A DNA stretch of 64,000 bases from JALYXI01 sp963716685. Lineage in GTDB: Bacteria > Acidobacteriota > Terriglobia > Bryobacterales > Bryobacteraceae. This document shows, one piece after another, positions 1 to 8,492 of the stretch; position 1 is the first letter of the stretch, and each line of letters opens with the position of its first letter. The DNA lies in NCBI GenBank assembly GCA_963716685.1, contig CAVQTR010000002.1, forward strand, positions 392,341 through 456,340, read 5' to 3'. The notes under the pieces were generated by a model. That model saw only the letters and a program-made list of their open reading frames with translations. It made no database searches and was not told the DNA's origin. The position numbers and the translations under genes were made by a program.

Positions 1-781
1 CAAGAAAAGTCGAGGCCTCCGTGTCCCGAACATCCGAGACCTTCATACCCCGATTGCGCGCCACGGTGTCAACGAACATTTCCCCCATCACATCGATATC
101 CGCCTGGAATCGGGCAAGGGCTTCGTCGGACAGAGGTTTCACTTCGTTTCCATCAGCTTTGCGCTTGCCGTACTTGATGATGGTCACCTTAACACCGGAG
201 TCCTCCAATGCCTCAGAGAAATCTGCATGCATGTAGATCACGCCTACCGATCCCGTACCGCCGGTACGCGGAACGATAATTTCGTCGGCGGCGCTGGCGA
301 TCGCGTAGGCCGCCGAAAAAGCGCATTCGGACAGAATGGCGCAGATCGGTTTTTCGCCGCGCACCTCGTAAATCGTATCGACCAGATCGAAACAACCGCT
401 GCATTCACCGCCCGGGCTATCGCAATCGAATACGATGCCCTGAACACTCGGATCGTCCAGGGCATAGAGAAACTGCTGCCTGATGTTGTCGTATCCCGTA
501 ACGCCGCTCATGGCGTCGAGGTAACTCGATTTATGAACCAGGCTGCCGGTAACGCCGATGATCGCCGCGCCACCGACCAGTTGGTACGGGCGACTGTCAG
601 CGTTTGGCGTGTCGAGGGACGGTGACATCTTGGCGAAACCCAGCGATCCACTGCCGGGCAAGAAGAGGCTTTGCAAATCGAATCGGCGCGCCACGACAGA
701 TTGAATGATCCGCGCCTTGTTTTCCGTGATCGCGAGGGGCGTATTGAACAGCCTCGATGCAAGGTGCGGATAGTCGATCAT
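1..781 (-). CDS. Phage S49 (SppA-like) capsid protease, partial
   Basis: The reading frame runs off the left edge, so the C-terminus is missing. The visible 260 residues show a clp/crotonase-like fold typical of phage S49 peptidases (lambda gpC type): a segment GIVFDCDSPGGE, then AFSAAYAIASAADEI, which holds the likely nucleophile serine, then TGGTGSVGVI and a lysine-rich KYGKRK segment that should hold the general base. The family cuts scaffold or portal-associated protein during prohead maturation. The ATG overlaps the stop of the upstream gene (ATGA), so the start is firm. It is the last visible gene of the leftward head operon. Confidence 0.88.
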   Translation of the reverse strand, partial: MIDYPHLASRLFNTPLAITENKARIIQSVVARRFDLQSLFLPGSGSLGFAKMSPSLDTPNADSRPYQLVGGAAIIGVTGSLVHKSSYLDAMSGVTGYDNIRQQFLYALDDPSVQGIVFDCDSPGGECSGCFDLVDTIYEVRGEKPICAILSECAFSAAYAIASAADEIIVPRTGGTGSVGVIYMHADFSEALEDSGVKVTIIKYGKRKADGNEVKPLSDEALARFQADIDVMGEMFVDTVARNRGMKVSDVRDTEASTFL

Positions 782-1197
782 GCCGATACGCGCCACGCCT
801 CCGCAAGATCCAGGACCACGATCGCCTCGGCCTTCGCCCGGGCGACCGCATCGATCATGTAAGCCCGCTGGGTGACGATCTCGCGCTTGCCGCCGAACAA
901 GAGAAGCCAGCTCTCAGCCGAAACGGGATGCGAATGCTCGAACAAGGACGACAGAAGCTCGGCGGCCAGGGGTACAATTTCGGGGTCGATCCCCGACCGC
1001 AACAACCGCACCATGCACAGGCGCACGAACAGCTCGGCGCGCGCCGGTCGAGAGGCGATCGATTGCGGAAGAATATCTTCATCGAAGATCGCCTTCAGAT
1101 CAGCCTCGGGCATGAAGGTAAGGGCGGCGAGACGCGTGTAATCGTATGGCCTTGCCCCCTCGGGAGCCTGTTCACGTTCAGTTGCTTTTCTGGTCAT
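778..1197 (-). CDS. Phage hypothetical protein between portal and S49 protease
   Basis: This frame encodes 139 residues starting MTRKATERE. The ATG overlaps the portal stop codon as ATGA, and its own stop overlaps the protease start, so it is translationally coupled on both sides. The open frame extends upstream into the portal gene but that part is a shadow. It is mostly helical with no signal peptide or recognised motif. Position suggests a head-assembly accessory protein, but I do not recognise the family. Confidence 0.7.
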   Translation of the reverse strand: MTRKATEREQAPEGARPYDYTRLAALTFMPEADLKAIFDEDILPQSIASRPARAELFVRLCMVRLLRSGIDPEIVPLAAELLSSLFEHSHPVSAESWLLLFGGKREIVTQRAYMIDAVARAKAEAIVVLDLAEAWRVSA

Positions 1198-2876
1198 AAT
1201 GCTTCCGGTTTGGTTTCGGGGGTTGATGCCTGCTGGGCGCTCGGCGAATTGAAGAAGGTAGGTGGCGGGATACCGAGTTCCTTGAACTTCTGCAGCTCGA
1301 TCGCGCGCTGCTCGGCCTCTTCCTCCCAATCGCGGCCATTCTCGGCGCACTCCCGCTTGAGCGTTGTCAGGCCGGCATCCATCGCCATCGTGGAGCCTTG
1401 TGGTTCTTTTACAGGATCGATCCATCCTCGGCCAGGCCCAAGCCAGGTGCAGCGCGAATAGGCCGCCCGCGCCTCGGGATACGACGGCGCGCCGCGCGGA
1501 TTGATGTCGTCGAACTCCTCGCGTTCGAACGCCTCATGCAGCCAGGTTGCGAACCAGGGAGTCGCCGTGCCGTTCGCAAAGTCCAACGAGCGCCGCTCCA
1601 TGGTCTTCCAGATTTCAAGCATCGAGGCGCGGGCGCTCGAATAATTCATTTCCGCCCAGGTCTGCGACAACTGCTCCGCGGAGACGCCGAGGCCGGCGGC
1701 CATCATGCGGTGCATTTCATGGGCGAAGTCATTGAAGCCAGTGTGCGGATGCGCCGACGCGACAGATTCGATACTGTCCCCTGGCGACAGGATCGGCAGC
1801 TTGACACCGTTGAACCGAACAGGGTTTTCGCCATACCAGTCGGCACGAAAATCCTGCAACGGCGTGAGCTGGTCGCCCTCACCTCCGATCAGATCCTCCA
1901 TCATCGCCGGATCTTGCTCGCTGCGAATGTACGTGCCGAACACCGCGCCCAGGGCGGCCGACTGCAATTCGATACCGTAATACGACGCGAGCATTTTTGC
2001 GTGAGGAAGAATCGGCGTGAACAGGCCTATGCCACGGTTCTGCCCGGCACGGTCGCGGTCGAAGTCGTGAATGACGCGGCGCCAGCCGTCTTCGTCTTCA
2101 CGCTCGACGCGATCCCACTCCATCGCCTCCTGAACACTGTAGGTATCGTTCTGGTGCGCCCTGCGGATGTGATAGGCGACGGGCACCCCGTCGTCGTCGA
2201 TCTCGACACCGCCGCGCATATTGGCGTTGTCCATCTGCTGGTACGGATTGGACAGGCGGTCGGGGTCGACCACAAGGAAGCAGGTCGCATAATCCGCGCC
2301 CCCCGCATACACGCGTTCGGGCTTCCAATACGCCAACACCAGATCCTCGCCGTCGATCAGGCGATGCTTGGCGGCAAGCCGCATTTGCTGGCTGACGGTC
2401 AGCTGGCGCGAAACATCGTTAAAGCGGCCAGGACTTTGCGAGAACGTGCGCCAGCGCGCTTCGACCGCTCGCCGGTATTCATCCGCCCATACAGCATCGA
2501 AGGCCGCATTGCCGGTCAGATGCTTCAGTGCCTGGTAGTCCGGGGCAGAGGACAGGCGATAGTAACCGCCGATCGTGTTGTCGAGGATGCGATCGATCGC
2601 CCCGCGCGCGAACCCGTCATTGCGGTGCAGGTCGCGCCCTCTGCCGACCAGGCGGTCGCGGAAGCGGTTATGTTCGCCGTCTGGTGAGCGGATCGTGGGG
2701 TACCAGTCGGTGCCCATCTCCTGGCTCTGAAGCTCGGATGCGCGATAGGGGTACACCGCGGCCTTGCTGAAACCGTCGCGAACTTCCGGCGTGAAGGCGC
2801 CGGCGCGCCCCGTCCTCCCTACAGACCGTGGCAACGCGGGAGCCAAGGGGCGTCCAGAAGCGTCGAGGATCGTCAT
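1194..2876 (-). CDS. Phage portal protein (lambda gpB family)
   Basis: This 560-residue protein has the length and features of lambda-type portals, the dodecameric ring through which DNA enters the head. N-terminal residues include GTDWYPTIRSPDGEHNRFRD and a run NDGFARGAIDRILDNTIGG typical of the family. The central part, with DGEDLVLAYW and RGGVEIDDDGVPVAYHI, fits the stem and wing regions. The C-terminus is rich in Pro and Gln. The ATG overlaps the stop of the gpW-like gene. Order TerS-TerL-gpW-portal-protease matches lambda-like packaging modules. Confidence 0.93.
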   Translation of the reverse strand: MTILDASGRPLAPALPRSVGRTGRAGAFTPEVRDGFSKAAVYPYRASELQSQEMGTDWYPTIRSPDGEHNRFRDRLVGRGRDLHRNDGFARGAIDRILDNTIGGYYRLSSAPDYQALKHLTGNAAFDAVWADEYRRAVEARWRTFSQSPGRFNDVSRQLTVSQQMRLAAKHRLIDGEDLVLAYWKPERVYAGGADYATCFLVVDPDRLSNPYQQMDNANMRGGVEIDDDGVPVAYHIRRAHQNDTYSVQEAMEWDRVEREDEDGWRRVIHDFDRDRAGQNRGIGLFTPILPHAKMLASYYGIELQSAALGAVFGTYIRSEQDPAMMEDLIGGEGDQLTPLQDFRADWYGENPVRFNGVKLPILSPGDSIESVASAHPHTGFNDFAHEMHRMMAAGLGVSAEQLSQTWAEMNYSSARASMLEIWKTMERRSLDFANGTATPWFATWLHEAFEREEFDDINPRGAPSYPEARAAYSRCTWLGPGRGWIDPVKEPQGSTMAMDAGLTTLKRECAENGRDWEEEAEQRAIELQKFKELGIPPPTFFNSPSAQQASTPETKPEAL

Positions 2877-3142
2877 CCGAAGTATGGCTTTATCGGGCCA
2901 TCTGTTCCCCGATTACCGGTAATGATGTCGATCTGGCGCTGTACCAGCCGAATCGCATTCTGCAGAGATGGGATACTAGCGCGCGTGTAGGTCACTGCCT
3001 TTGATCCCTCTCCCTGGGTATAGGAAACGCTCTCGCTTTTTCCACCAGCCGACACCGCGAGATAGGCGGTCTGCAGCGTTGTCAGCTGCGCTTGCAGGGT
3101 GTTGAGGTCCATGCCGTCGAGGACGGAGCGGCGCCGGGGCAT
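2873..3142 (-). CDS. gpW-like head-tail joining protein
   Basis: This 89-residue protein lies between large terminase and portal, exactly where lambda gpW sits. Residues about 13-30 form a helix (NTLQAQLTTLQTAYLAV), followed by a short beta hairpin (SVSYTQGEGSKAVTYTR) and a second helix with IRLVQRQIDII. That helix-hairpin-helix layout is the gpW fold. gpW family proteins plug the portal after packaging and allow tail attachment. The stop overlaps the portal start as ATGA. Confidence 0.85.
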   Translation of the reverse strand: MPRRRSVLDGMDLNTLQAQLTTLQTAYLAVSAGGKSESVSYTQGEGSKAVTYTRASIPSLQNAIRLVQRQIDIITGNRGTDGPIKPYFG

Positions 3143-3153
3143 GATGCGTTCCT

Positions 3154-5229
3154 TTACTTGGCCATGCGGCGCATGAGGATGCGCAGCCTTTCGCGCCGTG
3201 CCTCTGCCGGTGTCCTGCCTTCATCAATACCGGATTTCGGTGGCGCTTGTGTAGTAGAAAGTTGAGGACTCAAATCCGGCACCGGCTGGGAAAGCGATAT
3301 GTCGACGGCGACAGGCGGTTCCGGGGCTTCCCTCTGAGCTCGGTCCGGCAACGAACTGGCGGTCTCGTCGACCAGGCGGTTCAGTTTCAGCCCACGATGA
3401 AGCAGGCCGCACAAGGCGGCATAGGCGTACACCCGGCAATCCAGCGCTTCGTTCGCGCGGCCCGGCGGCAGTTCCCACACCCTGAACTTCTGTCCACCGG
3501 AAACCTTGACGACAGATCGTTCGCTCGTAAGCTGCGCGAAATAGTTGATGTCGCGGTCGGCCGGAAAGTGCATGTACCCAGCGATCGGCTCCTGGTGGCC
3601 TTGTGCCGGTTTCTCGATGTGAAGGCGCGCGCGGATGGAATCCTTGGCGGCGTTCACGCCGATCATGGTCACCTGCCGGGAAGCCTTGTATTTCTTCGCC
3701 GGCTTTTTCGTCGGCCATACCGGTGATCGCTTCCCCCCTACCGCACTTTCACCCTTGATCGCCCAGATGTTGCGCCCGACTCGCGCTTTGGCGAAGTCGT
3801 AGACCTTTTGGGTATGGTGGCCGCCCGAGTCGATACACGCGGCTTTGACGACAAACGTACGCCCACCGGCGCCGCGCCAGATCCGGCGGAGAAACTGATC
3901 TACCCGGTCCCACGTCTCGGGCATTTCGGGATCGCCGTCGAAGGTCTCGTACGCAATGCTCCAACTTTCTTCATTGCGGCCCCACCCAACGATTTCGACT
4001 TCGATCCGATCGTCCTGCGTATCGAGGCCAGCCGTGATCAGGGCAACGCCGTCTGGCACGTCGGTATCCCACACCTCGCCGCGCGAGGCCAGGCGAGCCT
4101 CGTTCAGCGCCTTCTCGCCGCGATCCTCGTACGGCTCGCCCAGCACCAGGTTGATGAAGGTCTGGCGTTCCAGCGGGTCATCCTTAACCCGCAACCATTC
4201 CTCGACGATGTTGGCCCAGGACGCGTTCACGTGCAGGCTGTATCCGGCCCAGATGTGAAATCCGGCATGCCCCTTGAACGGCTTGGCGGCGATCCATTCG
4301 CCGCGGTCGATCATTTCGGGCTTCTCGCTTTCGTCGATCACGCAGCCGTTGGCTGCGCAGACGTAGTGGGCGGTGGCCGGCAGTCCCTTGCCCTGTTCGT
4401 CCTTGTCCCATTTGATGCCGTGCGGCGTGTCCGGACCACCCCATTCCAGCGGCTGCTTGGTGCCGCATTGCGGGCACGGCACATGATATCGGCGCTGGTC
4501 GCTGGCGAGGTATCGCTTTTCGATCCGGCTCTCGCCCTTGATCGTCGGTGTGCTGCCGGTGGCGATCTTGCGGTTCCAGAAAGTTTCGGTCCGCTTGATC
4601 CCAAGCGCGATCTGGTCTCCCTCGATCCCGGCGCCACCCGCAAGATAGCCGTCGATTTCATCGAACAGCGCCAACCTGACCGTTATGCGCCTGAAGCCGG
4701 CTGGGGTAGTCGGCGCCGACGAATCGGAGGCTCGGCGCCGTTCGAGAATTGCTTCTTGAGGATCGTCTGGTTGCTGTTCTTCGCCTTGGGGTCGCCGGCG
4801 ATCTCCGCCAACACCGCTAACGTCTCGAAGTAGCGGCTCGATCTCGGACTTGCTGTAATCCTCCGCGTCCTCGATGCGGGGCTGCACCACCATGATCGGA
4901 GAAGGATCTTGGTGAAGAAAGTAGCCGATGACGTGATCGAGAACCTTGGTGTACCCGACACGGGCGCTCTTCATGACCGTGATCTGTTCGACGGCGGGGT
5001 CGGTGAAGGCGTCCTGCATCCCCCTCTGGTAGGCATAGGCCCGGAAGCGACCTGTTTGCGAACTGGTCTCGGAGGACAGTACGGCGTGTTCGTCGGCCCA
5101 TTCGCTCAGTGTGAGCTTGGGCGGAGGTTTCAGGTTCTGCGTGCGAGCATCGAGTAAGGCGACCCGGAGTGTTGCCAGGCCCCGCTCGTATTGCCCTGGT
5201 TCAGGTGCGCTTTGCTCCGTCATACGCAA
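3154..5229 (-). CDS. Phage terminase large subunit (lambda gpA family)
   Basis: This 691-residue protein is the packaging motor ATPase and nuclease. The N-terminal ATPase part contains MKSARVGYTK, the deviant Walker A of lambda gpA relatives, and IMVVQPRIEDAEDYSKSEI. A putative zinc-binding segment (CPQCG, then CAANGC) lies near residues 245-300. The C-terminal nuclease part begins ITAGLDTQDDRIEVEIVGWG and includes an IDSGGHHTQKVYDFAK segment. The start MRMTEQ overlaps the end of the small subunit by 29 bases; a second ATG six bases downstream is equally possible. Confidence 0.95.
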   Translation of the reverse strand: MRMTEQSAPEPGQYERGLATLRVALLDARTQNLKPPPKLTLSEWADEHAVLSSETSSQTGRFRAYAYQRGMQDAFTDPAVEQITVMKSARVGYTKVLDHVIGYFLHQDPSPIMVVQPRIEDAEDYSKSEIEPLLRDVSGVGGDRRRPQGEEQQPDDPQEAILERRRASDSSAPTTPAGFRRITVRLALFDEIDGYLAGGAGIEGDQIALGIKRTETFWNRKIATGSTPTIKGESRIEKRYLASDQRRYHVPCPQCGTKQPLEWGGPDTPHGIKWDKDEQGKGLPATAHYVCAANGCVIDESEKPEMIDRGEWIAAKPFKGHAGFHIWAGYSLHVNASWANIVEEWLRVKDDPLERQTFINLVLGEPYEDRGEKALNEARLASRGEVWDTDVPDGVALITAGLDTQDDRIEVEIVGWGRNEESWSIAYETFDGDPEMPETWDRVDQFLRRIWRGAGGRTFVVKAACIDSGGHHTQKVYDFAKARVGRNIWAIKGESAVGGKRSPVWPTKKPAKKYKASRQVTMIGVNAAKDSIRARLHIEKPAQGHQEPIAGYMHFPADRDINYFAQLTSERSVVKVSGGQKFRVWELPPGRANEALDCRVYAYAALCGLLHRGLKLNRLVDETASSLPDRAQREAPEPPVAVDISLSQPVPDLSPQLSTTQAPPKSGIDEGRTPAEARRERLRILMRRMAK

Positions 5230-5770
5230 GTTCTTCCAGCGCCTCGTGAATGACCTTGCTGAGCGCGTCCTGCACTTCGTTCACGGTCTTCAGTCGATGC
5301 AGCCACGGGGACTGCTCTGCCGGAATGGCGAGAAGGCGGGTCCGCACCTTCGCGTATTCTTTTGCCACCGCTTCACGAACAAGGTCAACAGGCACGACCT
5401 TCGCCGACTTGATGTCGTAGTCGAGGCGCTTCAGCTGGCCGTCGAAGATCACCTTGTATCGTTCGGCCTCGAGGATCGACATGGAAAGATCGACGCCGGC
5501 TGCGGCGGCCAGTTCCTTGATGTGCGCCTTCGCGGACTCGGCTGACGGCTGATCGGGGCGCGCGGACCCGTCCGCGCCTGCCTGCCTCTGGTCCGCGTCC
5601 AGCGCCCGGCGATTATTTTTTCGCCAGCCAGTCTTCGCCAGCGCCGGATCAAGATTGCCGTCTGCGTCGGTGACCAAGCGTTTCTGCCGAACCGCGCGCC
5701 GTACAAGGGCTTCGTCGCATCCGTCCAGCTCCGCGAACTTTCGCTTTGAAACCCATGGCACAGCGGACAC
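5201..5770 (-). CDS. Phage terminase small subunit (Nu1-like)
   Basis: This 189-residue protein starts at a GTG preceded by a TAGGAG ribosome site six bases away. Residues 1-30 (SKRKFAELDGCDEALVRRAV) look like the winged-helix DNA-binding part of Nu1-type subunits that recognise the packaging site. A charged central linker and helical C-terminal half (EAVAKEYAKVRTRLLAIPAE) would bind the large subunit. It directly precedes and overlaps the large terminase gene. A perfect inverted repeat sits just upstream of the ribosome site. Confidence 0.83.
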   Translation of the reverse strand: MSAVPWVSKRKFAELDGCDEALVRRAVRQKRLVTDADGNLDPALAKTGWRKNNRRALDADQRQAGADGSARPDQPSAESAKAHIKELAAAAGVDLSMSILEAERYKVIFDGQLKRLDYDIKSAKVVPVDLVREAVAKEYAKVRTRLLAIPAEQSPWLHRLKTVNEVQDALSKVIHEALEELAYDGAKRT

Positions 5771-5779
5771 CGCGGACTC

Positions 5780-5796
5780 CTACAAAAACTTTGTAG
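5780..5796. promoter_or_regulatory. Inverted repeat before the terminase operon
   Basis: CTACAAA, AAC, TTTGTAG forms perfect 7-base arms with a 3-base spacer. It lies immediately upstream of the ribosome site of the terminase small subunit on the minus strand. It could be an operator or an RNA hairpin affecting initiation. The sequence is direct; the role is inference. Confidence 0.5.
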
Positions 5797-5950
5797 CTAG
5801 ACGCATACCAGGGGAGCGAAATGCCCGTATAGTAAAACCGCCCGGAAGGACCCGACGAATACTTGCCCTCCATTGCTGCCATGGCCCTCCGTTACTTGAT
5901 GCGGCACTAACTCTCTCCTTCAACACCAACATCTATACTTGCCTTCGCTA

Positions 5951-6259
5951 TCACGTTACTGCCTCAACCCACGCCACCAGCAAATGAGACTGCCCGAGCA
6001 TCAGCGCCGCGATGTACTCGTGACGCCCATCCTCGATCACGAACCGCTCGCCGTTCCAATGCCCGCGTGGGCAGGGCCACAACTGGTTCGTCCCCAGCTG
6101 CAGCCGCTTCTGGAAGGCGCGGTCTACATCGCCCACCGCCATGCGATCGCGACATGCCATCGTTACCATGTCGACGCTGACATAGCCAGTACGAACGACG
6201 TGGCCGGCTGGCACGACGATGGAGCGATCTTCAGCGATTGCGATATGACCGAACGCCAT
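5951..6259 (-). CDS. Phage hypothetical protein with DGRHEYIAAL motif
   Basis: This frame encodes 102 residues with no signal peptide. The C-terminal half has ERFVIEDGRHEYIAALMLG, which resembles the substrate-binding segment of ParB/sulfiredoxin-fold proteins, though the protein is too short for a full domain. It starts four bases after the next upstream gene ends. A gap of about 180 bases without a clear gene separates it from the terminase small subunit. Confidence 0.55.
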   Translation of the reverse strand: MAFGHIAIAEDRSIVVPAGHVVRTGYVSVDMVTMACRDRMAVGDVDRAFQKRLQLGTNQLWPCPRGHWNGERFVIEDGRHEYIAALMLGQSHLLVAWVEAVT

Positions 6260-6262
6260 GGA

Positions 6263-6946
6263 TCACCGAGCCGTTGACTGCGCTTGCTTCAACGCCTTCT
6301 GGAACTCGGTCACCAGATTGGCTTTCACCAGCTTCTCGGCCAGGGCGTGATATTCAAGCTTGGTCTTGATCGGCTTCGGCTTGGTGAACGCTACCAGCAG
6401 CTGGATCTTGCGCTGTTGCGTGGCCGTCCCACGTGGTGCGCGCTTCATGCCCTTGGCACCCCGTCCGGCACCGATGTTCTTTACCGGCGCGCGCTTCCAG
6501 ACACCGCTTACCGCGTTGCCGCCTGCCAGGCCCGATACGTGGCCGATGAAGACGCCATTCTGTGACAGCAGCTGTTTCAGCTTGCCTGCTGGGATATCGC
6601 CCGAATTGTTCGTCCTGATATCGGCCGGCGTCCTGATGCGCTTGCCCCGGCCCAGGAACTGGTCGGTATTGAACTCCGAGGGCGCCAGGTAATTCGCCTG
6701 CGCGTCCTTCACGAACACCTTGGCGACGGGGTTGTTCTTCCGTGCCGCAATGACGCCAATGGCATTCTTCGTGAACGCCCGCGGATTATCGAACGTGGTC
6801 TCGATGTTCTGTCGTTCGCCGGCCGTCACCATTTGTGCCACGGTAGTCAGGGTGCGAGCCGTAGCAAACGGCACCTGCTTTCGTGCAAACTCGTCGAGGT
6901 CGCGTGTCAGCTTGCCGATATCGGCGTTGAGGTTGATCGACGTCAT
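6263..6946 (-). CDS. Phage morphogenesis protein, possibly minor-tail Z-like
   Basis: The start is the ATG of MTSINLNAD, which overlaps the upstream stop (ATGA); the longer open frame is a shadow. The protein has 227 residues, is basic, and starts with a helical region LDEFARKQVPFATARTLTTV followed by a segment typical of small phage structural proteins. A Gly/Arg-rich linker (GAGRGAKGMKRAPRG) splits it in two. The N-terminus loosely recalls GpZ-type minor tail proteins, but I am not sure. Confidence 0.55.
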   Translation of the reverse strand: MTSINLNADIGKLTRDLDEFARKQVPFATARTLTTVAQMVTAGERQNIETTFDNPRAFTKNAIGVIAARKNNPVAKVFVKDAQANYLAPSEFNTDQFLGRGKRIRTPADIRTNNSGDIPAGKLKQLLSQNGVFIGHVSGLAGGNAVSGVWKRAPVKNIGAGRGAKGMKRAPRGTATQQRKIQLLVAFTKPKPIKTKLEYHALAEKLVKANLVTEFQKALKQAQSTAR

Positions 6947-7380
6947 GAGGACGCACAACGCTTCAGCCGTGCCACCAGGGCGGCGCCTCTGGTCTCCGAC
7001 CGCCCGATCAATAAATCCCTTTCCCTGCGCCACGCCAGGAACGCAGCACCGCCCATCGGCATCCTAATCGTTACCGCACCTATCTCTTCGCTTCTAGGTT
7101 CTACAACGACGATGACCGCGGCGTCCTCGCCAGCTGGTTCCGTAACTGTGATGCGACCGAGAATATCCGTCAGTCTCTCGATGTGACGCAACAGTGTTGC
7201 CCGATCACCGGCGCCGGCCAGATAAGCAATCGTCAGCAGATCCCCGTCGTCAGTAGGTCCATCGTCCTGGCGCACGAACGATCGCAGCCTATCGCGCCAA
7301 TCATTCGCACGTTGACACACCTGCCGCCACGCGATTTGCACAGCCAGGATCAGCATGTAGAGCGGGGCGAATTTGCTCAT
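6943..7380 (-). CDS. Phage hypothetical protein with N-terminal hydrophobic helix
   Basis: This 145-residue protein opens with a hydrophobic stretch (LYMLILAVQIAWRQV, residues 7-21) that may be a membrane anchor, followed by a charged soluble domain. Start and stop overlap both neighbours by four bases. A lysis-accessory (Rz- or holin-like) role is possible from the anchor but nothing else supports it. Family not recognised. Confidence 0.5.
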   Translation of the reverse strand: MSKFAPLYMLILAVQIAWRQVCQRANDWRDRLRSFVRQDDGPTDDGDLLTIAYLAGAGDRATLLRHIERLTDILGRITVTEPAGEDAAVIVVVEPRSEEIGAVTIRMPMGGAAFLAWRRERDLLIGRSETRGAALVARLKRCASS

Positions 7381-7891
7381 TTGCTGGCCTCAATGGCTGC
7401 TTGGACGGCTTCCTTGGCGTCTGCCTTCATGTTGAGACAGCCGTTCTTGTGAAGGCTGTTCCAGGCAGCCTCGACGGCAGCATCACCTGTCAGTCGCTCG
7501 ATCACGGCCTTGAGAGCGTCGCGCTCGGCTTTCGCGTCAGCAAGTTGCTGGCGGAGCTTCGTGAAACTGAAGCGCGGCTTATCCTCGTCCGCCTTGCGAT
7601 CCTCGGCGGGGCTGGTGTTCCAGTCCCTGACTACGGCAACGCCATTCCGCATCCACTCGGTCGCCATCGCCGGATGACAGGACTTGGAGCAGGTGACACG
7701 CCACTTGCTATACGGGTCTTTGCAGGGATCACCATGTCCAGAACTTTCCTGAAGCTCTGCTTTTTCTTTATACACCTCGGACACGCCTTCAGCGCCTCGG
7801 GTTCGGGTGACGGATTGGAATGTGATAGATCGGCGTCGGAAACGCTGCCTTTCTGCTGAATGGGCGTTTTCAAGTGTGATAGGTCGCTCAC
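7377..7891 (-). CDS. Lar-like zinc-ribbon protein split by a -1 frameshift
   Basis: Two overlapping frames make one gene. The first starts at GTG 7891, coupled to the upstream stop, and carries the first Cys pair (KACPRC). The second frame, to the stop at 7377, carries the partner cysteines (RVTCSKSC) and the EWMRNG segment of the Lar-type restriction-alleviation zinc ribbon, then a coiled coil (FTKLRQQLADAKAERDALK). The switch must occur in the A/G-rich run at 7761-7770, by -1 slippage or an indel. Both outer ends are coupled by 4-base overlaps to their neighbours, which argues that the whole span is one gene. Confidence 0.6.
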
Positions 7892-8136
7892 GTTCCGGTC
7901 TCCGATGGGTAAAGGAAAGCGTCAGCAGCAGCGCGGGCCGTACGCCAGGTTACGGATCGCTTACCCGTGTATTTCATCAGCCAGCGGCGCAGGCGATCCA
8001 CGTCTCCCTCGGGCTGCCGATAGCCCATCTCGGCCAGCTTGGCGAGGATGCGCGAGGCCACATATGCAGGGCTTCCACGCACACCAAATTCAGCAAGGAT
8101 ATCCTCCACCGCCTCTCTCGCCGCGTCGTGGGTCAT
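7888..8136 (-). CDS. Phage hypothetical protein, 82 aa
   Basis: A small helical protein with AYVASRILAKLAEMGYRQP, a pattern common in short phage accessory proteins. Start and stop overlap neighbours by four bases. No catalytic motif or membrane segment is visible and the function is unknown. Confidence 0.55.
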   Translation of the reverse strand: MTHDAAREAVEDILAEFGVRGSPAYVASRILAKLAEMGYRQPEGDVDRLRRWLMKYTGKRSVTWRTARAAADAFLYPSETGT

Positions 8137-8324
8137 GGCTTTTTGTCCTGCTTTTTGGCGACGTTCCTTGCTTTGAGCCGCGCCACATAGAACGCCAGAA
8201 ACTCGCCCTTAAGTTCGACATTTTGAAAGATGCGATTGATGATCACAGTTCCGGCTTGGAGAACTAAGGTCACTAAGCCGAGCAACATGGTTGCATAGCC
8301 AGTCCACAGAGCTACATAGTCCAT
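8133..8324 (-). CDS. Small membrane protein, holin-like candidate
   Basis: The 63-residue product has one strong hydrophobic segment (YATMLLGLVTLVLQAGTVII, residues 10-29) followed by a basic C-terminus ending KKQDKKP. A short phage protein with one transmembrane helix and a charged tail could be a holin or lysis accessory, but no lysin is visible nearby, so the role is open. Its stop overlaps the next start. Confidence 0.5.
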   Translation of the reverse strand: MDYVALWTGYATMLLGLVTLVLQAGTVIINRIFQNVELKGEFLAFYVARLKARNVAKKQDKKP

Positions 8325-8327
8325 CCC

Positions 8328-8492
8328 TCACCCCTCCCCATCGAGGGCGCGGGTCAGCGCATCGCGGAGATCGCATCCACTGACTTCATGTGGTTCGCAT
8401 TCTCCGAAAAGGGCAGATCGGCAGAAGCCATACTGGTCACGGTACTCGCATTGCACCGTCACGATCTTCGGCTCCGTCAAAGTCTGCTCCAT
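8328..8492 (-). CDS. Cysteine-containing phage hypothetical protein
   Basis: The likely start is ATG 8492 (MEQTLTEPK), because the longer frame runs back into the HNH gene. The product has 54 residues with five cysteines (CEYRDQYGFC, GEC, GC), suggesting a small metal-binding fold. It overlaps the end of the HNH gene by 16 bases. Function unknown. Confidence 0.5.
   Translation of the reverse strand: MEQTLTEPKIVTVQCEYRDQYGFCRSALFGECEPHEVSGCDLRDALTRALDGEG

Noticed and set aside
1398..2687. Long plus-strand frame of 429 codons opposite the portal gene
   Set aside because: It is the antisense shadow of a clear portal gene in GC-rich DNA; the product has no domain and no ribosome site.
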